Of a DNA stretch of 64,000 nt, positions 43,401-51,820 are shown in pieces; within the stretch, counting starts at the first letter, position 1; every line of letters starts with the position of its first letter. Origin of the DNA: Rhizobium sp. NLR16a (GTDB lineage: Bacteria > Pseudomonadota > Alphaproteobacteria > Rhizobiales > Rhizobiaceae); assembly GCF_017948245.1 (NCBI RefSeq), contig NZ_CP072866.1:248001-312000 (forward strand), read 5' to 3'. The notes under the pieces are model-generated. The model did not search any database. It had not been told where the DNA came from and saw only the letters and a program-made list of their open reading frames with translations. The position numbers were made by a program, and so were the translations under genes.

Positions 43401-44201
43401 TACGGCCTGACATTCGGCCTTCACACCCGGCTTGACGAAACGATCGCCCATGTGACGAGCCGCATCAAGGCCGGCAACCTCTACGTCAACCGCAACATCA
43501 TCGGCGCTGTCGTCGGCGTGCAGCCTTTCGGCGGCCGTGGCCTGTCGGGAACCGGTCCGAAGGCCGGTGGCCCGCTCTATATCGGCCGGCTGGTGCAGCG
43601 CGCCCCGGTGCCGCCGCAGCAGGATTCCGTTCATACCGACCTCGCCCTTCGCGATTACATCGTCTGGCTCGACAAGAAGGGCCTGACGGTCGAAGGGGAA
43701 GCGGCGCGCGGCTATGCGAGCCGATCGGCGCTCGGGCTCGAACGTGAGCTCACCGGCCCTGTCGGCGAGCGCAATCTCTATGCGCTCCATCCGCGCGGCC
43801 GTATCCTGCTCGTGCCGCAGACCGAAACCGGACTGCACCGCCAGATAGCCGCGGCCCTTTCCACCGGTAACCACGTCGTCATCGACGCGGGTTCGATATC
43901 GAAGCCTGTCCTGGCGGACCTTCCGGCAGCTGTGGCCGGGCGTCTTTCCTGGACATCGGATTGGGCAAAGGACGGGCCTTTCTCCGGTGCGCTCGTCGAA
44001 GGGGACCGCGACAGGGTTCTTGCCGTCAACCGGAAGATCGCCGCGCTGCCCGGCCCGCTTCTGCTGGTCCAGGCCGCGACAAGCGAGGAACTGGCGAGCG
44101 ATCCCGAAGCCTACTGCCTCAACTGGCTGCTGGAAGAAGTGTCGACTTCGATCAACACAGCGGCGGCCGGCGGCAATGCGAGCCTGATGGCCATCGGCTG
44201 A
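40494..44201 (+). CDS. putA: Bifunctional proline dehydrogenase / L-glutamate gamma-semialdehyde dehydrogenase
   Basis: The 1235-residue protein oxidises proline to glutamate in two channelled steps. The FAD-dependent proline dehydrogenase barrel spans about 170-490 (GPGISIKLSALHPRY, VRLVKGAYWD, ATHNAQTL). The NAD-dependent aldehyde dehydrogenase spans about 560-1040, with the glutamate of LIAETGGQNGMI and catalytic cysteine in SAGQRCSALRV. A further C-terminal region makes it a long-type PutA. There is no N-terminal ribbon-helix-helix, consistent with control by the divergent PutR rather than self-repression. Confidence 0.96.
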   Translation: MLNAAIDPASSIDPAEGAPFAAFAPPIRPQSELRQAITAAYRRPETECLPPLVAAARVSEAKRYDIRNTARTLIEALRAKHKGTGVEGLVQEYSLSSQEGVALMCLAEALLRIPDTDTRDALIRDKIAEGNWTSHIGGGKSMFVNAATWGLVVTGKLTSTVNDRSLSAALTRLIARAGEPVIRRGVDMAMRMMGEQFVTGETIEEALKRARPLEARGFRYSYDMLGEAATTAADAERYFKDYEKAIHAIGKAADGRGIYDGPGISIKLSALHPRYVRAQAGRVMGELLPKVKALAALAKSYDIGLNIDAEEADRLELSLDLVEELCFAPQLAGWNGLGFVVQAYGKRCPFVLDYIIDLARRSGRRMMVRLVKGAYWDAEIKRAQLDGLDDFPVYTRKIYTDVAYIACARKLLAAADAVFPQFATHNAQTLATIYHLAGPDFAVGKYEFQCLHGMGEPLYDEVVGKDKLDRPCRIYAPVGTHETLLAYLVRRLLENGANSSFVHRISDPNVSVEALIADPAETVAAMPVVGAPHVQIAAPQALYGSARTNSSGLDLSSEATLSDLAETLASTAAMPWHAVPILADGSTDGVTRDVPNPADHSDVVGTVTELKVEEAARVVAMAAEYAPQWSAVPPAERAACLDRAADIMQARIKVLMGIVMREAGKSAANAVGEVREAVDFLRYYADQARKTLGPSHLPLGPIVCISPWNFPLAIFTGQVAAALVAGNPVLAKPAGVTPIIASESVKILHEAGVPVGALQFVPGSGRLGAGMVGARETAGVMFTGSTEVARMIQAQLAERLSATGKPIPLIAETGGQNGMIVDSSALAEQVVADVVTSAFDSAGQRCSALRVLCLQDDVADRTLAMLKGAFRELTIGRTDRLSIDVGPVINDGAKAEIDQHIEAMRAAGRKVEQLPLPQSAAKGTFVPPTIIEIKSLSDLTREIFGPVLHVVRFKRNGLDRLIDDINASGYGLTFGLHTRLDETIAHVTSRIKAGNLYVNRNIIGAVVGVQPFGGRGLSGTGPKAGGPLYIGRLVQRAPVPPQQDSVHTDLALRDYIVWLDKKGLTVEGEAARGYASRSALGLERELTGPVGERNLYALHPRGRILLVPQTETGLHRQIAAALSTGNHVVIDAGSISKPVLADLPAAVAGRLSWTSDWAKDGPFSGALVEGDRDRVLAVNRKIAALPGPLLLVQAATSEELASDPEAYCLNWLLEEVSTSINTAAAGGNASLMAIG

Positions 44202-44369
44202 GGCACGAGACGGACGCGCTGAAAACGCACCTCTTGCCGGCAAGCGTGAGAAACCGGCGGTCTGCGTGAGCAGCGCGCCCCCCCGCATTCCTTCTGGCAG
44301 CTCGGCCGTGTCCGCCGTCTGCCGTGCTGTGCAGCCCTGCCGACACCGAAACCTTTGGTCGGTTGGCGG

Positions 44370-45221
44370 TTATGCCGCCGCCTCCCATCCGTCGCGGATA
44401 TGACGGTACCCTTCACGATAAACCGATTCCGGTGTCTCGAAAAAGTCGCGCCAGACCTTCGTTGCGGCGGCGAGCTCCTTGAGCGCCCGACCAAAGGCTT
44501 CGATTGTCAGCCATCCGTCGTAGCCACTCGCGCGCAGTGCCCTGAACGTCTCCGCCCAGGGAATGTTGCCACGCCCTGGAACGCCGCGGTCGTTCTCCGA
44601 AATGTGGACATGCACGATGCGGTCACTGTTGCGCGTAAAAGCGCCGACAGGATCGGTTTCTTCGATATTGCTGTGAAACGTGTCGTACATGGCACGGATA
44701 TTCGGATGTCCGACCGCGTCGATATGGGCCGCAAGGTCGTCCATCGTGTTGAACAGGTAACATTCGAAACGGTTCAGCGCCTCAAGTCCTATCGTAACGC
44801 CGTGCTTTGCTGCATGATCGCCAATCGCCAATTGCGAGGAAACCGAGCGCTTGAGTTCCGCCGCGCTTGGCCCGCTTCCGGAAAATTTGCCGAGCGTCGA
44901 ATGCAGCGGCCCGCTCAGCATAGTCGCGCCAAGCGCATTGCTGCAGTCGATTGCCCATTTCACGTAGTCAATGCCGCGTCTGCGGGTTGCCGCGTCGGAA
45001 GCGATCAGGTTCATCCGGAGGTCGCCCATGGCGGAAACGGCGGTCCGTTCCAGGCCGATCCGGTCGAGCAACGCCGCCAGCCGTCGGTAGTCGTCGGGTT
45101 TACCCGAAAAGATCGGGATCTCGACGCCATCAAAACCCGTCTCCTTGATATCGCGTAACAGTGCCTCGTGTTTTGGGCCGACAGCTGTCGTCCAGAGGAA
45201 CATGCACATGCCGATCTTCAT
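44370..45221 (-). CDS. TIM-barrel sugar epimerase/isomerase-like protein
   Basis: This 283-residue protein of the xylose isomerase-like AP-endonuclease-2 superfamily resembles D-tagatose/D-psicose 3-epimerases. Likely metal ligands are glutamate in GLEALNRFE, aspartate in MYDTFHSNIEE, histidine in VHVHISENDRG and glutamate in LTIEAFG. It probably interconverts ketose or keto-sugar-acid epimers. The ATG at 45221 follows a GGGGGAG site. It is divergent from a second barrel protein across a 341-bp region with TGGTNNNACCA sites. Confidence 0.85.
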   Translation of the reverse strand: MKIGMCMFLWTTAVGPKHEALLRDIKETGFDGVEIPIFSGKPDDYRRLAALLDRIGLERTAVSAMGDLRMNLIASDAATRRRGIDYVKWAIDCSNALGATMLSGPLHSTLGKFSGSGPSAAELKRSVSSQLAIGDHAAKHGVTIGLEALNRFECYLFNTMDDLAAHIDAVGHPNIRAMYDTFHSNIEETDPVGAFTRNSDRIVHVHISENDRGVPGRGNIPWAETFRALRASGYDGWLTIEAFGRALKELAAATKVWRDFFETPESVYREGYRHIRDGWEAAA

Positions 45222-45562
45222 CTCTCCCCCTTGGCACTTCGCCACTGCGTTGCGGCGTCCGCGCTTATCACTTCCCAAATCTGGTCATACCAAAATGGCG
45301 GCTCTGGTCAAGCCGCTGCGCTCACCACTGGGAGCGGGGATTCCGCGCATGAGCGGGAAATACAGCGACAAACAACCGAATACGCCGACTTTCTCGACAT
45401 TTTGAGGCCGTCTTGCGGACGCTCGGGAATTGGGTTAGAGCTTTCAGATAACAAAAATTGGCCAAACCAGATGGCCGCCGGTAATGAGATTGGCCATCAA
45501 AAGGTGACGTTTCGATGCCAAGCTGCTGTCGAGCTTGGCCGCAACAGTCTAGGAGGAACCTC
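45222..45562. promoter_or_regulatory. Divergent regulatory region with GntR-type operator sites
   Basis: This interval drives the two TIM-barrel genes outward. TGGTCATACCA at 45282-45292 is a TGGTNNNACCA palindrome of the kind bound by FadR/FCD-type GntR proteins. A weaker version, TGGCCAAACCA, is at 45459-45469. AT-rich stretches near 45410-45460 probably hold the rightward promoter. The regulator at 47680-48372 is the best candidate to bind here. Confidence 0.6.
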
Positions 45563-46450
45563 ATGCATCTTTCTACGCACAACTGGATGCGGGCTGAACC
45601 GCTCGCCGTCACGCTGAAACGCATCAAAAAATATGGCTACGAGAGTATCGAGATATCCGGCGAGCCGGCACAGTACGACGTGAAGGAGACGCGTGCGCTG
45701 CTGAAAGAGCATGGCATCCGCTGCTGGGGCGCTGTTACCCTGACGCTCGGCGAGCGAAATCTTGCCGCCAGGGATGAGGGCCAGCGCGCCCGGTCCGTGG
45801 ACTATGTCAAGAGCGTCATCACCATGGTCAGCGAACTCGAGGGCGAGATCCTCACGCTCGTACCGGCAACAGTCGGCAAGGTGGTACCGGATGGGACCGA
45901 GGAGGAAGAGTGGACATGGGTGGTGGACGCCACCAGGGAGTGTTTTGCTCACGCTCAAAAGAGGGGGGTGCGGATTGCCGTCGAGCCGCTCAACCGTTTC
46001 GAGACCTATTTCTTCAACCGTGCCGCCCAAGCGCTGGCGCTCGCCGATGCCGTCAGCCCTGAATGCGGAGTCTGCCTGGATGCCTTCCACCTGAACATCG
46101 AAGAGGAAGACATCTATGAGGCGATCCGGCTCGCCGGGAAACGCCTGTTCGACTTCCACGTCGCCGATAATAATCGTTTCGCCGCCGGCCTCGGCCACCT
46201 CGACTGGCCGAAGATCATCGGCACGCTGAAGGAGATCGGTTACGACGGCGCCGTCACCAACGAATTCGTCGCTCCGGTTGATCGAACGCCGGCCACCAAA
46301 TATCCGGACATGGTCGAGCGCAACCCCGTCGACATCCCCCCGGAACAGCTGAAATTTATCCAGGACCACGGCTCGAGCCTGCTCACCGAGAAATTCTACG
46401 ACGATCAGATGCGGATCACCGCCGAGACGATCCTGCCGCTGATCAAGTAA
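45563..46450 (+). CDS. TIM-barrel sugar epimerase/isomerase-like protein
   Basis: The 295-residue protein is of the same superfamily as the 44370-45221 product. Candidate metal ligands are glutamate in AVEPLNRFE, aspartate in CLDAFHLNIEEED, histidine in DFHVADNNR and glutamate in VTNEFVAP. AGGAGGAA precedes the ATG at 45563. It starts the plus-strand run of barrel protein, enolase-superfamily enzyme, GntR and 2-hydroxyacid dehydrogenase. Together they suggest isomerisation followed by dehydration of a sugar acid. Confidence 0.85.
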   Translation: MHLSTHNWMRAEPLAVTLKRIKKYGYESIEISGEPAQYDVKETRALLKEHGIRCWGAVTLTLGERNLAARDEGQRARSVDYVKSVITMVSELEGEILTLVPATVGKVVPDGTEEEEWTWVVDATRECFAHAQKRGVRIAVEPLNRFETYFFNRAAQALALADAVSPECGVCLDAFHLNIEEEDIYEAIRLAGKRLFDFHVADNNRFAAGLGHLDWPKIIGTLKEIGYDGAVTNEFVAPVDRTPATKYPDMVERNPVDIPPEQLKFIQDHGSSLLTEKFYDDQMRITAETILPLIK

Positions 46451-46507
46451 CGAATGGAAGATATCTCCCGCGGCCCACCGCGGGCCTTGAGGAGCGGGGG
46501 CAGAGAC

Positions 46508-47677
46508 ATGCGTATCAAAAGCGTCGAGGCCTGGTGGGTCAAGATTCCCATCGAGGCGAGCCGTCAGCACCGCAGCGACTTCGGCCGCCTGATGACCTTC
46601 GACAGTGCGATCCTGCGTATCGAGACGAACGACGGCATTGTGGGCTGGGGGGAAGGTAAGAATGCCGCGGGCAGTGCCGGCAGCTATGGCACGCTGGTGC
46701 ACATGATCAATCACGAGGTAGGGCCCAAGCTCATCGGCCGCGATCCTGGCGACATCTTCACCATATGGGAAATGCTCTACAACGGTGTACGCCACGAGAC
46801 GGCGGCGAGTTCGGGTCACGCCATGCCCGAGATCGCGCGGCGCGGCCTTTCGGTCGCTGCGATCAGTGCGGTCGACATAGCGCTCTGGGACATCCTCGGC
46901 AAGTCGCTCGGCGTCCCAGTCTGGAAGCTGCTGGGTGGCCGCAAGGCGGACCGCTTGCCTGCCTATGCCTCGGGCGGTTGGGAGAGCACGGACCGGATCG
47001 GCGAGCAGCTCCGGTCCTATATCGCGGCAGGCGGTTTCAAGTCAGTCAAGATGCGCGTCGGCGCGATGGACGGTGCGCCGCATGTCTCGGCAGCGCGCGT
47101 GCGTGCCGCTCGCAAAGCTGTCGGCCCCGACGTCGATCTAATGGTCGATGCGCATGGCACATATACTGTTGGCGAAGCGAAGCGCTTTATCCAGATGGTT
47201 GCGGACTGCGACCTCGCCTGGTTCGAGGAGCCTGTCATAGCCGATGACAAGCCGGGCATGGCGGAGGTGCGCGCGGCCGGGAACGTGCCGATCGCTGCCG
47301 GCGAGAGCGAGGCGACGCGTTTCGCCTTCCGAGATCTTGCGATGCTCCGGGCCGCAGACATATTCCAGCCCGATCCGGCTTTCTGCGGTGGCATTACGGA
47401 AGCGATGCGCATCAGTTCGCTCGCCAGCGCCTTCAACCTCCGTTTCGCACCGCATCTTTGGGCTGGGGCGCCCTGCTTCTTTTCCGGTCTGCACGTGTGC
47501 GCGGCCTCTCCGGCAAGCTTCGTCATCGAATATTCCCTCGGCGCAAATCCGATGATCCACGATCTTGTCGAGGACGCTGTGTCTGTAAAGGACGGTATGA
47601 TAGAGATCCCGGACCGACCTGGCCTGGGCTTCACGATCAATCAGAGGGTCCTGGAGACTCACGCGCAAAGACAGTGA
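46508..47677 (+). CDS. Mandelate racemase/muconate lactonizing (enolase) superfamily dehydratase
   Basis: The 389-residue enzyme has an enolase-superfamily N-terminal capping domain and C-terminal barrel. Likely metal ligands are D214 (VDAHGT), E240 or E241 (WFEEP) and E266 (AAGESEATR). Acid/base candidates are K181 (SVKMRVG) and H316 (FAPHLWAG). It probably dehydrates a sugar acid to a 2-keto-3-deoxy acid, but mandelate-type epimerisation cannot be excluded. The ATG at 46508 matches the family start. The frame begins earlier at 46454. The GntR gene follows after 2 bp. Confidence 0.88.
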   Translation: MRIKSVEAWWVKIPIEASRQHRSDFGRLMTFDSAILRIETNDGIVGWGEGKNAAGSAGSYGTLVHMINHEVGPKLIGRDPGDIFTIWEMLYNGVRHETAASSGHAMPEIARRGLSVAAISAVDIALWDILGKSLGVPVWKLLGGRKADRLPAYASGGWESTDRIGEQLRSYIAAGGFKSVKMRVGAMDGAPHVSAARVRAARKAVGPDVDLMVDAHGTYTVGEAKRFIQMVADCDLAWFEEPVIADDKPGMAEVRAAGNVPIAAGESEATRFAFRDLAMLRAADIFQPDPAFCGGITEAMRISSLASAFNLRFAPHLWAGAPCFFSGLHVCAASPASFVIEYSLGANPMIHDLVEDAVSVKDGMIEIPDRPGLGFTINQRVLETHAQRQ

Positions 47678-47679
47678 CG

Positions 47680-48372
47680 ATGAAAGAAAACTCCCTCCTC
47701 TCCGATCTCGCAGCTTATCTTTTCTCAAACTCGAGCGACACCGGCCGCACGCCATCGGAGCGCGAGCTTGCAGAACATTTCACCGTCAGCCGGGGCCAAA
47801 TTCGCGAGGCATTGGCGATCCTGGAGGCAATGCGCATCGTAGAGCGTCGAGCCAAGTCGGGCATCTATTTGACGACCACGGAGGCGAGCGTGGAGGCAAT
47901 GGCGCTTTTTGCCCGCGCCGGCGTTCCCCTTGACCCCATTCTGATCTACGAGACCGTGGAGCTTCGCAAGATCCATGAGATCAAGGCCGCGGAACTCGCC
48001 TGCGGCCGGGCGACGGAGGAGAATTACAAGCGCTTGCGCGATATACTCGCTGCGTCCGAGGCGAAGCTTGCCGCGGGCGAGGGGCTGGCGCGCGAAGACC
48101 GGGATTTCCATCTGGAGATCGTTCGAGCCACCAAGAACAGCGTCTTCTATCGGGTGTGCAGCGTCTACTACGTCATGGGCGAACACCGGCTGCCTATCTA
48201 TTTTGCCGATGCCGCCCGAAGCCGGCGCTCGCATGAGGAGCATATCCGCATTTACGAAGCGCTGCTTGCCCGAGACGGCAATCTCGCCCAGGCGCTGATG
48301 AGCGCGCATCTTCAAGGTGCGGAAAGCTATTGGAAGGGTCTTATCGGCGGTCCAGCGACGGCGGCCGGATAG
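47680..48372 (+). CDS. GntR-family (FCD/FadR-type) regulator
   Basis: The 230-residue protein has a GntR winged helix at about 8-68 (TPSERELAEHFTVSRGQIREALAIL) and an FCD ligand domain at about 85-215 with the histidine-rich metal/effector site (DFHLEIV, HRLPIYF, RSHEEHIRIYEAL). It is encoded within the catabolic run, 2 bp after the dehydratase. Matching TGGTNNNACCA sites upstream of the barrel genes and of the ABC importer make it the likely regulator of both, with a sugar-acid effector. Confidence 0.9.
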   Translation: MKENSLLSDLAAYLFSNSSDTGRTPSERELAEHFTVSRGQIREALAILEAMRIVERRAKSGIYLTTTEASVEAMALFARAGVPLDPILIYETVELRKIHEIKAAELACGRATEENYKRLRDILAASEAKLAAGEGLAREDRDFHLEIVRATKNSVFYRVCSVYYVMGEHRLPIYFADAARSRRSHEEHIRIYEALLARDGNLAQALMSAHLQGAESYWKGLIGGPATAAG

Positions 48373-48393
48373 GCGTAACCGGCGGGGAGGCCG

Positions 48394-49368
48394 ATGAGCT
48401 TCATCTTTTCCACACATCCCCTGCACCCCGCGGCCAAGGCCGTGCTTGAGGGGGCGGGTGATCTGCGCGTAGCTTCCGCGCCCGATCCGGAAACCTTGCT
48501 GCGAGAAGGACGCGGCGCGGGTATTGTCGTCGTGCGCGCGCCGATCCCGCCGGCCTTCTTCGAGGATGCGCCAGCGCTTCGCGCGGCGATCCGCCATGGT
48601 GCGGGCCTCGACATGGTTCCAATGGAGGCGGCGACCCGCGCCGGCGTGCTTGTCGCAAACGTCCCCGCTGTCAATGCGTCGACTGTCGCCGAGCACGTCT
48701 TCCTGGTGACACTGGCTCTGCTCAGGCGTTTCCGCCAGATGGACCGGGACCTGCGTCAGGACGGCTGGGCGGCGGGCCGCGCTCAGTCGGATGCGGCCAG
48801 CGACCTCGGCGGCCGCACTATGGGCATCGTGGGTATGGGCAATGTCGGCAAGGCGATCTTCAAGATCGCCAAGTTCGGCTTTGGCCTGGAGGTGGTCGCA
48901 ACGAGCCGGTCGCCCGAAAGCGTCCCGCATGGCGCGCGCTTCCTGGCGATCGATGAGCTTGTTGAGCGGGCCGACATCGTCGTGCTCTGCTGCCCGTTGA
49001 CGCCGGAGACGACTGGCTTGCTCAATGCCGGGCGCATCGGTCGGCTGAAGCCAGGAGCAATCCTGATCAACGTGTCACGCGGTCCCGTCATCGATGATGC
49101 GGCGCTGATCCAGGCGCTAGGCGATGGCCGAATTCGCGGAGCAGCGCTTGATGTCTTTGCAACGCAGCCATTGCCGCTCGACCATTCCTATTTCGGCTTC
49201 GCCAACGTCATCGTCACTCCGCATCTGGCTGGTCTGACGGAAGAGAGCATGATGCGCATGGGGACAGGTGCGGCCAGCGAAGCGCTGCGCGTCATCAGAG
49301 GCGACTTGCCCGTCAATTTGCGCAATCCCGAAGTGGTAGAACACTACCGCCGGCGCTTTCCGGCATAG
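48394..49368 (+). CDS. D-isomer-specific 2-hydroxyacid dehydrogenase
   Basis: The 324-residue NAD(P)-dependent enzyme of the D-2-hydroxyacid family has the nucleotide motif GIVGMGNVGKAI (about 143-154). It also has the substrate arginine in NVSRGPVID, the glutamate-bearing region near LDVFATQPLP and the catalytic histidine in VTPHLAGLT. It probably reduces or oxidises a 2-keto/2-hydroxy sugar acid from the dehydratase branch. It lies 21 bp after the GntR gene and is the last gene of this plus-strand run, converging on the ABC operon. Confidence 0.9.
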   Translation: MSFIFSTHPLHPAAKAVLEGAGDLRVASAPDPETLLREGRGAGIVVVRAPIPPAFFEDAPALRAAIRHGAGLDMVPMEAATRAGVLVANVPAVNASTVAEHVFLVTLALLRRFRQMDRDLRQDGWAAGRAQSDAASDLGGRTMGIVGMGNVGKAIFKIAKFGFGLEVVATSRSPESVPHGARFLAIDELVERADIVVLCCPLTPETTGLLNAGRIGRLKPGAILINVSRGPVIDDAALIQALGDGRIRGAALDVFATQPLPLDHSYFGFANVIVTPHLAGLTEESMMRMGTGAASEALRVIRGDLPVNLRNPEVVEHYRRRFPA

Positions 49369-49432
49369 GCCGTCCGACCGGGAACGTTGGTTGCCTGCCG
49401 CGCCACCGAGACCATTTGTATTGGGTGGATCA

Positions 49433-49459
49433 GGTCAGCCTGCGTGCCGCAGGCTGACC
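49433..49459. terminator. Bidirectional terminator hairpin between convergent units
   Basis: A perfect 11-bp stem, GGTCAGCCTGC (49433-49443) and GCAGGCTGACC (49449-49459), with a 5-nt loop spans the stop codon of the ABC ATPase gene. It lies 65 bp after the dehydrogenase stop on the other strand. No T-run is present, but the position suits two-way transcript ending. Confidence 0.6.
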
Positions 49460-50511
49460 CCGCTTCCGGCGTCAAACAGGACGACCTTCTCCGGATTCCA
49501 CGAAAAGCGAACCGTATCCTCGATCCGCAGCGCCGTTTGCGTCGGCACGGTCGCGTGGATAAACTTCTCGCCGGTGCGCAGTGTCACGATCTTTTCGACG
49601 CCATGGTTTTCCACGTCGTGCACCCGTGCTTCCCCCGGCGCGCCACTGTCGAGGAAGATGTCCTCCGGGCGAATGCCGAAGGTGAGCGGGCGGCCGTCCG
49701 TCGCAATTGCGTGGTCGCTGCCCAACGGCAGCCGATAGCCCTCGCTGGCCACGGCCTCGCTGCCGGCGAGCGTGCCGTTGATCAGGTTCATCGGCGGTGA
49801 ACCAACGGCGCGCGCGACGAAGGTGTTGACCGGATTCCGGTAGATCTCCTGCGGTGTCCCGGTCTGCACCAGTTGACCGTTGTTCAGGACGCCGATCTTG
49901 TCGCCCATCGACATGGCCTCGATCTGGTCATGAGTGACGAAGAGGAAGGTCGCGCCGAGGTTCATCTGCAGGTTCTTCAACTCCGTGCGGAGTGCTTCGC
50001 GAAGCTTCGCGTCGAGCGCCGAAAGCGGCTCGTCCATCAGGAACACGCGCGGCTTGCGCACGATGGCACGGCCGATAGATACGCGCTGCATCTCGCCTCC
50101 CGACAGCCGGTCCGTCTTGCGGTCGAGCAGATGCTCGATGCGCAGGGTCTTCGCAACCCGAGCGACGCGTTCCTTGATTTCCTCTGGCTCAATGCGGCGG
50201 ATGCGGGATTTTAATGGAAATTCCAGGTTCTCTCGGACCGTGTAGCGCGGGTAAAGCGAGTACTGCTGGAGCACCAGGGCCACGTCCCGCTCGGCGGCGC
50301 CCCAGTCGGCGACGTCGTGCCCGTCGATGTAGATCTGGCCTGCGGTGGGCTTTTCGAGCCCGGCGATCAGGCGAAGCGTCGTTGTCTTGCCGGCGCCGGT
50401 CTGCCCGAGCAGCACGAAGAACTCGCCGTCAGCGATGTCGATGTTCAGGTTTTTCAGTGCCGTGTGGCTGCCGAAAGTCTTGGTAATGCCCTTAAGTTCG
50501 ATATGCGCCAT
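49435..50511 (-). CDS. Sugar ABC transporter ATP-binding protein (second)
   Basis: The 358-residue CUT1-type ATPase (MalK/UgpC family) has Walker A GQTGAGKTT (about 36-44), signature RLSGGEMQRV and Walker B RVFLMDEPLSALD, then a C-terminal OB/TOBE domain from about 240. It overlaps the first ATPase gene by 1 bp. Two different ATPases in one operon suggest a heterodimeric motor, as in several rhizobial importers. A terminator hairpin covers its last codons. Confidence 0.92.
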   Translation of the reverse strand: MAHIELKGITKTFGSHTALKNLNIDIADGEFFVLLGQTGAGKTTTLRLIAGLEKPTAGQIYIDGHDVADWGAAERDVALVLQQYSLYPRYTVRENLEFPLKSRIRRIEPEEIKERVARVAKTLRIEHLLDRKTDRLSGGEMQRVSIGRAIVRKPRVFLMDEPLSALDAKLREALRTELKNLQMNLGATFLFVTHDQIEAMSMGDKIGVLNNGQLVQTGTPQEIYRNPVNTFVARAVGSPPMNLINGTLAGSEAVASEGYRLPLGSDHAIATDGRPLTFGIRPEDIFLDSGAPGEARVHDVENHGVEKIVTLRTGEKFIHATVPTQTALRIEDTVRFSWNPEKVVLFDAGSGVSLRHAG

Positions 50512-51620
50512 CAGAGTCTGATCCCGAGCGATGAACCGGTTGCCGTATTGAAGAAATGAGCCTGGGCGGGGTCGATGCGTGCCCAGACGGCTTCGCCTGG
50601 ACCGGGTACGAAACCGCTTTTGGTTCGCGCCCTGATCATTTGCTGGCCGACCTTCAGGTCAACGATATCGTGTGAGCCGAGCGGCTCGATAATATGCGCC
50701 TCGACCGGCACGAAGCCCTCACGTGCTTCCCGTGAAACGATCACGCCCTCGGGCCGAACCCCGAGTGTTAGCTGGCCGTTCGCGGCCTTCGCGTCAGAGA
50801 GACGGTTGGCCAGTGCGGCGGGGAACTCAAAGCCCGTTACGCCGTCGCCAACCTGCACGCGCGTATGGTCGCCCGTTTCGCTGACGGTTGCCGGCGCCAT
50901 GTTCATCACCGGGCTTCCGACAAACTGCGCGACAAACATGTTGGCGGGTTGACCGTAAACCTCTTCCGGCGTGCCGATCTGCTGGAGGATGCCCTCGTGC
51001 ATGATGACGATGCGGTCGGCGAGCGACATGGCCTCCACCTGGTCATGCGTCACGTAGATCGTGGTTGAACCTTGCTTGATGTGCAGACGCTTGATTTCCG
51101 CCCGCATCTCCTCTCTCAGCTTCGCGTCCAGCGCACCGATCGGCTCGTCCATCAGCATGGCCTTCGGCCGTCGCACCAGAGCGCGGCCGATTGCGACACG
51201 TTGCATGTCTCCTCCTGACAGTGCCGAAGGCTTGCGGGCCAGCAACTCGGTGATGCGCAGAACCGCGGCGATTTCCCGGACCGCCTTATCGACATCGGCG
51301 CGGCTCATCCGGGTGGCGCGGAGCGGGAAGGCGATGTTTTCGTAGACCGTCATGTGCGGATAGAGCGAAAAGGATTGAAACACCATCGCGATGTCCCGGC
51401 CGGATGCCTTGATATGTTGCACCGGCTTGCCGTCGATTAGGATGTCGCCTTCGTCGATCGTCTCCAGGCCGGCGACGGCGCGCAATGTCGTCGTCTTCCC
51501 GCAGCCCGATTGTCCGAGCAGCACGATGAACTCGTTATCGGCAATGGCGAGATTAAGGTCTTTGATGACCTGGACGGCACCGAAATATTTCTGAATGGCG
51601 CGAAGCTCGATCTGCGTCAT
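50511..51620 (-). CDS. Sugar ABC transporter ATP-binding protein (first)
   Basis: The 369-residue CUT1-type ATPase has Walker A GQSGCGKTT (about 36-44), signature ALSGGDMQRV and Walker B KAMLMDEPIGALD. A TOBE domain makes up the C-terminal third. The ATG at 51620 overlaps the stop of the small membrane-protein gene (ATGA). A frame reaching 51734 is an extension without homology. It pairs with the second ATPase and the two permeases for import. Confidence 0.92.
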   Translation of the reverse strand: MTQIELRAIQKYFGAVQVIKDLNLAIADNEFIVLLGQSGCGKTTTLRAVAGLETIDEGDILIDGKPVQHIKASGRDIAMVFQSFSLYPHMTVYENIAFPLRATRMSRADVDKAVREIAAVLRITELLARKPSALSGGDMQRVAIGRALVRRPKAMLMDEPIGALDAKLREEMRAEIKRLHIKQGSTTIYVTHDQVEAMSLADRIVIMHEGILQQIGTPEEVYGQPANMFVAQFVGSPVMNMAPATVSETGDHTRVQVGDGVTGFEFPAALANRLSDAKAANGQLTLGVRPEGVIVSREAREGFVPVEAHIIEPLGSHDIVDLKVGQQMIRARTKSGFVPGPGEAVWARIDPAQAHFFNTATGSSLGIRL

Positions 51621-51820
51621 GACTGACTGCCTTCGTCTGATTGCGCGTCCCGGGGGATTTTGGTCGCCACCATGAAGGCGATCAGTCCGACCAGCGTCAT
51701 CGTCATGCCGTAGCGGTGCAGGAACAGGTTCCAAGGCTGGCAGAGCGCGATAATGCCCAAGATCATCAGATACTGCGAACCGGGTTCGAGATATTTCTGG
51801 TTGAAGGCGCGCAAGGTCAT
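51617..51820 (-). CDS. Small membrane protein within the ABC operon
   Basis: The 67-residue protein overlaps the permease stop at one end and the ATPase start at the other by ATGA, so it is translationally locked into the operon. It has two hydrophobic segments, YLMILGIIALCQPWNLFLH (about 17-35) and MTLVGLIAFMVAT (about 41-53), a short loop and a charged C-terminus. It is probably a two-helix accessory subunit of the importer. I do not know a characterised homologue. Confidence 0.75.
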   Translation of the reverse strand: MTLRAFNQKYLEPGSQYLMILGIIALCQPWNLFLHRYGMTMTLVGLIAFMVATKIPRDAQSDEGSQS

